Source of the DNA: Alentia gelatinosa
Lineage: Eukaryota > Annelida > Polychaeta > Phyllodocida > Polynoidae
NCBI GenBank assembly: GCA_950022655.1
Contig: OX465580.1
Span: 2,589,122 to 2,653,121, forward strand
Reading direction: 5' to 3'
Length of the DNA stretch: 64,000 nucleotides
Part shown: positions 12,201 through 24,200 of the stretch, in pieces
Numbering within the stretch: the stretch's first letter is position 1
How the letters are laid out: each line of letters opens with the position of its first letter
Program-made: the position numbers and the translations under genes
Notes under the pieces: model-generated
The model's input: the letters and a program-made list of their open reading frames with translations, nothing else
What the model was told of the DNA's origin: nothing
Databases searched by the model: none

Positions 12201-15200
12201 GCCAGTATAGTAATATACTTCATCGTAGTGCTCTGTGAGTACACATTGTGATATTGTCATCGTCTCGTTAGTTTTCTCTGGTGGCCAGTATAGTGATATA
12301 CTTCATCGTAGTGTTCTGTGAGTACATGTTGTGGTATTGTCATCGTCTCGTTGGTTTTCTCTGGTGACCAGTGTAGTGATATACTTCATCGTAGTGTTCT
12401 GTGAGTACATGTTGTGATATTGTCATCGTCTCGTTGGTTTTCTCTAGTGACCAGTATAGTGATATACTTCATCTTAGTGTTCTGTGAGTACATGTTGTGA
12501 TATTGTCATCGTCTCGTTGGTTTGCTCTGGTGGCCAGTGTAGTGATATACTTCATCGAAGTGTTCTTTGAGTACATGTTGTGATATTGTCATCGTCTCCT
12601 TGGTTTGCTCTGGTGGCCAGTGTAGTGATATACTTCATCGTAGTGTTCTGTGAGTACATGTTGTGATATTGTCATCGTCTCGTTGGTTTTCTCTGGTGAC
12701 CAGTGTAGTGATATACTTCATCGTAGTGCTCTGTGAGTGCATGTTGTGATATTGTCATCGTCTCGTTGGTTTGCTCTGGTGACCAGTGTAGTGATATACT
12801 TCAACGTAGTGTTCTGTGAGTACATGTTGTGATATTGTCATCGTCTCGTTGGTTTTCTCTGGTGACCAGTGTAGTGATATACTTCATCGTAGTGCTCTGT
12901 GAGTCCATGTTGTGATATTGTCATCGTCTCGTTGGTTTGCTCTGGTGGCCAGTATAGTGATATACTTCATCGTAGTGCTCTGTGAGTACATGTTGTGATA
13001 TTGTCGTCTCTTTGGTTTTCTCTGGTGGCCAGTATAGTGATATACTTCATCGTAGTGTTCTGTGAGTACATGTTGTGGTATTGTCATCGTCTTGTTGGTT
13101 TTCTCTGGTGACCAGTGTAGTGATATACTTCATCGTAGTGTTCTGTGAGTACATGTTGGGATATTGTCATCGTCTCGTTGGTTTGCTCTGGTGGCCAGTA
13201 TAGTAATATACTTCATCGTAGTGCTCTGTGAGTACACATTGTGATATTGTCATCGTCTCGTTAGTTTTCTCTGGTGGCCAGTATAGTGATATACTTCATC
13301 GTAGTGTTCTGTGAGTACATGTTGTGGTATTGTCATCGTCTCGTTGGTTTTCTCTGGTGACCAGTGTAGTGATATACTTCATCGTAGTGTTCTGTGAGTA
13401 CATGTTGTGATATTGTCATCGTCTCGTTAGTTTGCTCTGGTGGCCAGTGTAGTGATATACTTCATCGTAGTGTTATGTGAGTACATGTTGTGATATTGTC
13501 ATCGTCTCGTTGGTTTTCTCTAGTGACCAGTATAGTGATATACTTCATCGTAGTGTTCTGTGAGTACATGTTGTGATATTGTCATCGTCTCGTTGGTTTT
13601 TTCTGGTGGCCAGTGTAGTGATATACTTCATCGTAGTGTTCTGTGAGTACATGTTGTGATATTGTCATTGTCTCGTTGGTTTTCTCTGGTGGCCAGTGTA
13701 GTGATATACTTCATCGTAGTGTTCTGTGAGTACATGTTGTGATATTGTCATCGTCTCGTTGTTTTGCTCTGGTGACCAGTGTAGTGATATACTTCATCGT
13801 AGTGTTCTGTGAGTACATGTTGTGATATTGTCATCGTCTCGTTGTTTTTCTCTGGTGGCCAGTGTAGTGATATACTTCATCGTAGTGCTCTGTGAGTACA
13901 TGTTGTGATATTGTCATCGTCTCGTTGGTTTGCTCTGGTGGCCAGTATAGTGATATACTTCATCGTAGTGTACTGTGAGTACATGTTGTGATGATGTCAT
14001 CGTCTTGTTGTTCCAGCCCTGGCTCCCGCAGACGAGTTTACATACGAACTCATCTACAACTCACCAGATGTCGCCAAGAGTCTGGAGCCAGCTGTGGCGC
14101 TAAGTCTCGTGAGAACATCACGTGACAAGCACACCGGTTTCGTTATGTTGCTGTTTAACATCATCTACGCGCCTTACAAAACCATGCTGTGAGTAGTCCA
14201 GTCTTTATATCGAAGACCTCCTCTCGTCTCCTCAGCCATGATTGTGAACTATCCCAGGCCTCCCAATGAGACCTTTAAAACCTTTTTTTTTTAAAAACCC
14301 TATATTTCGATTCTTGAGCCTTTAATTTTTAAAAGTAACTTCTATAATCTATAAAAACCTATATTATTCACTGCCATGAAGATCAATATATACAGGAAAT
14401 TTTAGAAGTTAACTTGACACAAATGACAAGAAATCCACATTATCAGTGTATTTAAGAGATCTTAAAAGTGTCTAAGAATCAACAGTTTGCGTGACGTCTT
14501 GCCATTCTGGCCTGTTGGAAATTCAGCATGCACATGTGCTTGCTGCGTATAACCTGATGAGCCAGACATCCTGATGCTCACAATTTAGCACTATGTACAT
14601 CTTATTTAGAAATCAAGATCTGAAAATAAATGATGCACTATATTTTGACTCCATCATACTGAATATGTTAACCCTAAAAACTATGTTTTTTGCCTTGAAA
14701 TCCTACAAAAACCTATATTTTGATTTTCAAACCCTATAAAAAACCTATATTGAGGAAGCAGGGACCTGGGAGGCTTGCTATCGTAAAGGGAAGACTTCTG
14801 TATTGTTACTGTATTCTCTTGCTTTCTAAGCCGTATAGTTTCGTAAAGGGAAGTCTACCACAAATTTACTATATTCTCTTGTTTTTTCAGTCATGATTGC
14901 GAACTACTTGTAAAGGGTGCAACTGGAGGCATCTGGAAATTCCCAGTTCGCTTTGTGGCCACCGAACCAGAAGCAGATGACGTCATCACCATTGACGCAG
15001 TGGGTCTGGGCAAGGAGGGGTCCGTCGGCTTCCGGTTAACAAGTATGGCCAGGTGAGTGCTTTCCCTGTTAGCGAGTATGGCCGGCTGATTGGTTTCCCC
15101 GTTAGTGAGTATGGCCGGGTGAGTGGTGTCCCCGTTAGTGAGTATGGCCGGGTGAGTGGTTTCCCCGTTAGCGAGTATGGCCAGGTGATTGTTTTCCCCG

Positions 15201-18200
15201 TTAGTGAGTATGGCCGGGTGAGTGGTTTCCCCGTTAGTGAGTATGGCCGGGTGAGTGGTTTCCCTGTTAGTGAGTATGGCCGGGTGAGTGGTTTCCCCGT
15301 TAGTGAGTATGGCCGGGTGAGTCGTTTCCCCGTTAGTGAGTACGGCCGGGTGAGTGGTTTCCCCGTTAGTGAGTATGGCCGGGTGAGTCGTTTCCCCGTT
15401 AGTGAGTACGGCCGGGTGATTGTTTTCCCCGTTAGTGAGAATGGCTGGGTGAGTGGTTTCCCCGTTAGTGAGTATGGCCGAGTGATTGGTTTCCCCGTTA
15501 GTGAGTATGGCCGGGTGAGTGGTTTCCCCGTTAGTGAGTATGGCCGGGTGAGTGGTTTCCCCGTTAGCGAGTATGGCCAGGTGATTGTTTTCCCCGTTAG
15601 TGAGTATGGCCGGGTGAGTGGTTTCCCCGTTAGTGAGTATGGCCGGGTGAGTGGTTTCCCTGTTAGTGAGTATGGCCGGGTGAGTGGTTTCCCTGTTAGT
15701 GAGTATGGCCGGGTGAGTGGTTTCCCTGTTAGTGAGTATGGCCGGGTGAGTGGTTTCCCTGTTAGTGAGTATGGCCGGGTGAGTGGTTTCCCCGTTAGTG
15801 AGTATGGCCGGGTGAGTGGTTTCCCTGTTAGTGAGTATGGCCGGGTGAGTGGTTTCCCTGTTAGTGAGTATGGCCAGGTGATTGTTTTCCCCGTTAGTGA
15901 GTATGGCCGGGTGAGTGGTTTCCCCGTTAGTGAGTATGGCCGGGTGAGTGGTTTCCCCGCTAGTGAGTATGGCCGGGTGAGTGGTTTCCCCATTAGTGAG
16001 TACGGCCGGGTGAGTGGTTTCCCCGTTAGTGAGTATGGCCGGGTGAGTCATTTCCCCGTTAGTGAGTACGGCCGGGTGATTGTTTTCCCCGTTAGTGAGA
16101 ATGGCTGGGTGAGTGGTTTCCCCGTTAGTGAGTATGGCCAGGTGATTGCTTTCCTGGTAGCGAATATGGCCAGGTGAGTGGTTTCCAGGTAACGAATATG
16201 GCCGGGTGATTGGTATCCGGTTGACAAGTATGGCCAGGTGAGTGGTTGCTGATTAGCGAATATGGCCAGGTGAGTGGTTTCATCGTTAGCGAATATGGCC
16301 AGGTGAAGTGGTTTCTGGTTAACGAGTGGTTTCCCGCTAATGAATATGGCCTGGTGAGTGGTCCTTGTACGATTTGATGAACATAGTATATCATTTGCCC
16401 TTTATCAATTTTCCATGGAAAAATCCATATTTTCATTTTCAGTAAATACAATTTGTTTTTTACCTTTTGTAAAACAAACAAAATATCAGTTCAACCTCAT
16501 TCACGCCAATAAAAGGTTTTGAACCCCACAGAACTTCTTGTTGGTCTCGCTGAGGCAGCAAATTCCACATGGAAAACATGTTTTTCTGACCTCAACTGAC
16601 ACCGCCATTTAAGATGACGTAATGGAGCATTAGGGCTATCCCAGCATGCCTTGCGTGCTCCCCTCTGTGACCTCTCAGCTGGACGCTTGTTTGTCCGTCA
16701 ACACTTTACTTCAATCTGCACTCAGTGAACTCAATGGGTGATGACGTCACAAGCATTAGCCAATCAGTGATAAGGTTGAGATAAAATGTAGACTGTATTC
16801 AATCCGTAGCCGCTGAAAATATGCCATTAGTTTTGTTTGGAGACGCGGCGTAGCTTTGAGAGTTCTCTCACCCACCGCTTGCGACCACGTAATAGAGAGA
16901 ACAGGGAAGTCGGTCGCGGAGGTTCCCGCGGTCTAATCTGCATACCCAGATTCGGCGTGTCTGATTGGTCGAGGCATCACATGACTCTCACGTGACTTAT
17001 GTTGTTGTTTTTTCCAACCTCGGAGCACCAAAACGTACTCTACAGGAACGAAGAAATCACACCATATGCCATTAGTTTTGGTCCACTATGGAATCACTGG
17101 GCTTTGGTCTGCCACATAATCTCACTCGGCTTTGCCTCGTGAGATTACTCCACGACCAACCCTCATGGCGTATTTTCATCAGTTATGAATCTTAGTGCAG
17201 TTCCTTTTTTTTTAAAATTTATAAAGCATCAGGTTGGGTATGGAAGTTTATCTCACCCCTGGAATAAATGTCCATAGGCTAAACATTGGGAACTCGTTCT
17301 CCATGCCCATACAAGTATTGCAGTCCGTTCTCCATGTTCTATATCCTGTATTTTATCATTTAGTATGTACAGGGGTGAGATAAATACAGAAAGCAACTCG
17401 TTTTGGTAAAAGAAGTCATTCTGCAACTCGTTTGAATGCTACATGATATTCACTCCACTGTCGCCTCATTCATATCACTCCGCATTAAACTCATGGAGAA
17501 CGACAACTTTAACCAAAACTTGTTGGGTTTCCTTTTTAGTTGTCGCCTCGTATTCTAAATAAATCCTTCGGGGTAACTAATGAATATTGTTCTTGTGACG
17601 TCATTCAGGCACCCCATGCCCTACAACGCTTACTTCGTGGCCGGAAGTGACGCCGAGTTCTCGGTGACGCCATCTAGCGGGGAGCTGCTGCCCGCGGGGA
17701 CGAACGGGACGCTGATCCGGGTGGCCTTCCTGCCCAACAAGTACGGCAAGATCTACCAGGGCAAGCTCGTCGTGCAGGTCAGTCTCCTCAGCCAGAGGTC
17801 AACCAGCAGCATCCTACCCCTAATAAAAAACTCAGTTCAGATAAAATGAGAAATATCGCTCTAGTGGGATACACTTGACAAATGACGTCATTTGTTAATG
17901 TAGAAGTAATTTAGACGGGCGGATAGGATAAATTCTAAACCAAACTCAATTTAGTCGTGTTATTGTTCATCGCACTCTGGCAAGATCGCGTATTACTGCT
18001 CTCGGCTTCGCCTTGTACAGTGATACGCGATCTTGCCGTCGTGCGATAAACAACAACATGACTAACTCTTGTTTGCTTTCTCCATAGTATTAGGAAACGT
18101 CCTTACTGTGGACAAAACGGTTCATGTTCGAGGTCAGTCGTCGATATCATACTGCCTGACGCCATAGGCGGAAGGCAGTATGATATCGACGACTGACCAA

Positions 18201-21200
18201 GAACGAGAATCGTTTCGTCTACAGTCAGGATGTTTGCTTATTATCATATAGCTTTAATCGATGGAAAAACAACATTTTAATGACTTATTAAGTCATTCTC
18301 ACAGCGGGCATGAACATTATTATGACTGCACCCCTAGCAGCGGGCAGTATTTCATAGACATTCAAACACAGGTATATAATAATAGTAGATAAAGGTCTCA
18401 TTGTTTCTAAAGGGTGGCGTCCACCAACCACGAAAAGGCTACAACAGGCGCAGACAAGAAAGTTCCAATCAGCGCTTGTCACAGCCTTGTCTTAAGAATG
18501 GGGGGCTTTACGACAGCGTTGTCGGGGCATATAGGGAAGTGCACGCTCCACCAAAATTTCCTATCATAGACCTCTGCGATACGCTCCCAACACGCCATGA
18601 CACTCCACGATAAGGGCCCAGTCGTGGGAAAAATCGAACATGCTCGATGTCGTCGTAGCCTTGTTAGAAAGCTCCCAACAAGCTTCGAATCATGGCCTTG
18701 CTGTGGCCTTGTCGTAGACTCTTGTCGGGAACTGGGGTCCACCAACCATGACAAGGCCTCCAATCGTAGGCTAATCATGGACCTTATCGGGAAGCCATTG
18801 TCGTAGCCTTGTCGTGGTTGGTGGACGCCCGCCTTTACAGTTGCAGCAGAGTGGCAGTGTGTGTTTCATTAGGAGGAGCACTCAAGCGTGAACGGCACTC
18901 GGGACATGAGCGGCACCAACAGTGGCAGTGACCGTTTCACTAGTCAACTACCGTTCGCTGTTACTGCTTGAATCTGGGGGCTGTTTCACTAGTCCATGGC
19001 TTATAGCGAGAGGTAAGAAGGCAACAGTGGCATCAAGAGTGGTAAACCGAAAACCGCGTTTCATGAGAAGTCTCGCTGTTAAGATGGCCGCTCCACTACA
19101 TGATGTTCCGTTCGTTGCTACCTCAGCGGCACCACAGCGGTAGTTTACGTGTCAATGCTTTATGGACACAACAGCGAGCGGCACTTTGAACATGAGCGGC
19201 ACCAACAGTGGTAGTGGCGAAAGTCCAGAGCGAAATTTCCGTTCGCTGTTACTACCGCTGTTACTGCCGCTGTATTCATTAAACATTGCTTTATTGAATA
19301 TTCCGTTCACTATGCTGGCATAGCAAACGGAAGGGGGTGGTCAACAGTGATGAAGGTATTGCAACGAGACTTTCGCTATTTTCTTCCGCTGTTAGTGCCG
19401 TTATTCTGCTGTTCTGTTCGCTATAGTGCAGAAACTTTTAAAACGGGTCCCAGCTCCACTGGGCCAGCGATATGTGACTCCACTAGGAGTCTGCCAAACA
19501 TGCACAGTGTACAAACCCCCCGGCCTGGTCACTGCTGGCGGCCGGCAGCTGGTAGCCGGCCTGTAACTGGCGAAAAGTAATTCATTAGGTTTTGCTGGTT
19601 CGTTGCCGTTTGGCTGCGCCAGTCGGGTGTGACCTGCTCCACCGAGCTGGGATCTGTTTCACTAGTTTCGTGACATTAGGCCCCGACAGACATCGACAGC
19701 GGCACCAACAGTGTAAGCAACAGTTGAAATTTTTGTTGTCTGGTTTCAAAACGCATATCACAGTTGATGTCACATATCAGCAGATCGGAGCTGCCAATTT
19801 TCTTCATATTTGGAACGATTATAGGTTATATGTATCCCTTACTCGTGTTCAAGTTTCATTGCTTAATTCTCACGGGAAGTGAGTAAAATTGTCTAATACT
19901 TTTGAAACCGGACACATCGTGTTTGGGGTCTGTCTTGTCCTAAGTGCCGCAACTTGTGTTGATCTGTCCGTATGGTGTCACAGACGCCATCTAGACATGT
20001 CACGAAACTACTGAAACAGGTCCCTGGTCTCTATACTTGAGCTATAATCGGTGCAACGTGGCTGCCACATGTTACCCATGCCGCTGTTTTCATGCCAATA
20101 ATACCGTCTCGGTGGAACACTCCCTTTTTCAAGCAAGTTCTGGTTTTCATTTCCAGTTCATAAAATAACTTTTCATATGTATATCAAAGATGATATAAAT
20201 TGAGCCTCATTCACGCCAATAAAACAATGGTTTGAACCCCCCCACACACCCTCAATCCTATTCCATGATCTACATTTCGGCTGTATCGACGAAGTCGTTC
20301 GTGAATGTTAGAAAACCGGTGATGGTTTATCAGGCCATGAACTCGTGTACAGGAGCAGCAACCATTCCAGGAGCCATCTGTGGTGGAGGTGATAGTCTCC
20401 ACACTTAACCACCAGACAGATGCCACATGGGTGCACATTATGTGTGAATAGCGGGTACTTCACATCGGCCTGATGCGACAGTCCCTCTAATAACTGTGAT
20501 AAATACACAATATTACCATGATTTCGATCTGAGTGGCCGTATTCTCCGTGTAGTTTACGCGTAGTAATACTCCGAGCGATAGCGAGGTGTATTGCGTAGC
20601 GTCAACTACAAGGAGAATACGGCCACTCAGATCAAAATCATGGTAATGTTGTATTTATTACTCACTTATTTTTAGATTTAAGCAATAAATATGATCGTTA
20701 GAAAACTTTTCAACGTAATTAAGAAGTTATGTTTGGGACTACTTTCATCTCAAAAATCCGTATCCTCCTAGGAGGGTACGGAGCTCCGTATCCTCCTCAG
20801 TAGCGATCTGTAATCTCCATAGGCTTAGTATGGAGACTCCGGATCAGGTGGGTAATAAATACCCGCCTGAGAGTCACGACTTGCTAGGTGTGGCAGAACA
20901 AAGGCATGGAACAGGATATTGTGGTCAGACAATATTGAGGAAAATATCAGGTATTGCTGTTACAAGTAGCAGTTGGCTTTAGCTCTGAAGATAATGACAT
21001 ACACTATATTCACAGAAAAGTGACCTGGGTCGAGATACAACGACAACGTGAGCTAACGTGACTACTCGTTAACTACTCGTAAACTACTCGTTAACTACTC
21101 GTTAACTGCTCGTAAACTACTCGTTAACCGCTCGCTAATTATTGTTTACTGCTCGCTAACTTCTTGTTAAATGCTCACTTACTAGTCTTTAAAGGCATAT

Positions 21201-24200
21201 CCTACAATTCACGGTGGCGCCATCTGGTGATTTTCATATGATGTCAATTATAGTCAAAATTGGTTTCTTGGGATTCATTCTAATTCTACATGAGTAAATT
21301 TAACATTCTGGCCAGTTTATCCAATCTTAATAGGTAAAATAGGCCAAATTACATTTGCTTGATTTACATACTGAAAAATATGGTTTTCTTCAATTCCTTC
21401 AAAAACAAGGACGGTGACCTATGGTTTTTATAACTTAAATGTATAGAACTATATATTTACTATATTATGTGAAAGTTTTAAGGAAATGACATGGATTTAC
21501 TAGGTGAAAAAATACTTTTTATAATTTCTATATTTTATAATATAAAATTATCATAATTTTGATCTCTTTATCAAAAACTAGCACAGTGGACCCTGAATTT
21601 TGGGTTACATATGTGTTCTACAATACTAATTCATCATCAAATTTAGGTTTAAGGAAAATGACATGAGTTTTAATTTTCAAGTCTAATTGTCCGATATGCC
21701 TTTAAATGCTTGCAAGTCCCACTTTGGAGGCTGTGTGATACATAAACCTCATGTTTTACCAATGTGATCATTGTAGAGTCAGTAAATCACATACCCACGT
21801 GTAGGGCATATAGCAGAGACGATATGTAAAATCACATATCTACATGTAGGGCATATAGCAAAGACGATATGTAAAATCACATATCTACATGTAGGGCATA
21901 TAGCAAAGACGATATGTAAAATCACATATCTACATGTAGGGCATGTAGCAAAGACGATATGTAAAATCACATACCTACATGTAGGGCATGTCGCTGAGAC
22001 GATATGTAAAATCACATATCCATGTGTAGGGCATATAGCAAAGACGATATGTAAAATCACGTATCTACATGTAGGGCATATAGCAAAGACGATATGTAAA
22101 ATCACATATCTACATGTAGGGCATATAGCAAAGACGATATGTAAAATCACATATCTACATGTAGGGCATGTAGCAAAGACGATATGTAAAATCACATACC
22201 TACATGTAGGGCATGTCGCTGAGACGATATGTAAAATCACATATCCATGTGTAGGGCATATAGCAAAGACGATATGTAAAATCACGTATCTACATGTAGG
22301 GCATATAGCAAAGACGATATGTAAAATCACATATCTACATGTAGGGCATATAGCAAAGACGATATGTAAAATCACATATCTACATGTAGGGCATGTAGCA
22401 AAGACGATATGTAAAATCACATACCTACATGTAGGGCATGTCGCTGAGACGATATGTAAAATCACATATCCATGTGTAGGGCATATAGCAAAGACGATAT
22501 GTAAAATCACGTATCTACATGTAGGGCATATAGCAAAGACGATATGTAAAATCACATACCTACATGTAGGGCATATAGCAGAGACGATATGTAAAATCAC
22601 ATACTTACATGTAGGGCATATAGTAAAGACGATATGTAAAATCACATATCTACATGTAGGGCATATAGCAGAGACGATATGTAAAATCACATATCTACAT
22701 GTAGGGCATATAGCAGAGACGATATGTAAAATCACATATCTACATGTAGGGCATGTAGCAGAGACTGGTATAAAATCACATATCCCAGCAGAAACTTGGT
22801 GCTGCTAGGGATGAGTACTGGCTCAGGATCTCTGTTTGGAGAGTGGAGAGCTGTAGTGGTTTGGACCCGACTGGTTGCCAATTCTTTGGGCTGCTTGGCT
22901 AGCAAGTGGGACAAAAATATCTACAAAAAAGTCCATCTTCTGGGAGGTGTTTTAGCCCTTTCCTTACCGCACCTAGCGTAGTGCGCAGTGCGTTAACGAC
23001 CGCGCCCTCTGAAGCGAACGTTCCCACCACTACCGCACGTCGCACGTCGTACAGACGTTTAAATACCGGCCTATTCTGCAGGCGTTAGAAAATGGCCAAA
23101 AGTGCAGAGGGGTGCCTCACTAATTAGCAAATTTAAATAACTTAGAGAAATAATTACATAATTTGAATGATGCCGAAAAAAAGAAGAGACTTCAGGCTTT
23201 TTTCATACCATTCATTATGAAATAGATCGATATTTGATAATTATATTAATATTTCCAATTACAGAAAGAATTTGAGACATTCGTTTTGCTCCATTGACAC
23301 AAGCCTGTACATAGGCCCAATATAGCACTGCATCTACGAAGACGTGTATCTTTTTTTTCATCGCGATGACATTATGTTTTTTTTACTTAAATGATAATAA
23401 AAAGATATGGAGAACACTTCTGTAAGTTGTTTTGTAAGAAAAATTAATATATTATGGAAAAATCATGAAAATGCGATATGCTTGATAGGTGACGCCCAGG
23501 GCACTCTGTATCATAAGTAGGCGTAAGGGTTCGTTTTCTCAATTCGCCATTATTTATAGCGGGGTTTAAACATCACCATGGCAACCATTCTTCAGAAATT
23601 CTGTTAATTACTATATATAATATGGTTTTCTTTATCAAGTGAAAATCTTTTTCAAATCGATACATTATTTTCGGAAATATAATGTCTCACATGATCTTGT
23701 ATCAAAATGCTGCATTTATGCAGCAGCGGTACTGGCATGGTGCTGCATATATGCAGCAGCGGTCGTGAAAGGGTTAATGATCGTTGATAGTGACCGGTTA
23801 GCGACCGTTTAGAGGGCATCGTGTTCCATAGACAAATGATCATAACAATAACGATCATTTTGAGGGGCTGTGAGGTCTTGCTCACTGTTTAGAGTGGAGA
23901 AGGGGTTTATGAGAAGTTTACCTTTTCAGAAATCTTGTTGTGCATGTTTTCTACATGTGACAGACATGTTTACTTTGTGGATGGCCCCTAGCCAGGTTGT
24001 ATTTAGCAACGTGTTTGTACTTTCTACATGTGACAGACATGTTTACTTAATGGATGGCCCCTAGCCAGGTTGTATTTAGCAACGTGTTTGTACTTTCTAC
24101 ATGTGACAGACATGTTTACTTTATGGATGGCCCCTAGCCAGGTTGTATTTAGCAACGTGTTTGTATTTTCTACATGTGACAGACATGTTTACTTTATGGA

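Noticed and set aside
14891..16177. Long open frames on both strands (386, 335 and 374 codons)
   Set aside because: Produced by the 33-bp (11-codon) array; open in several frames on both strands, no start context, low-complexity product.
21779..22735. 318-codon minus-strand frame with ILHIVFAICPTCRYV repeats
   Set aside because: Consequence of a 45-bp minisatellite; no initiation context, no non-repeat domain.
21779..22770. CRISPR-like regular repeats
   Set aside because: There are no unique spacers; repeats abut one another, and the DNA is eukaryotic.
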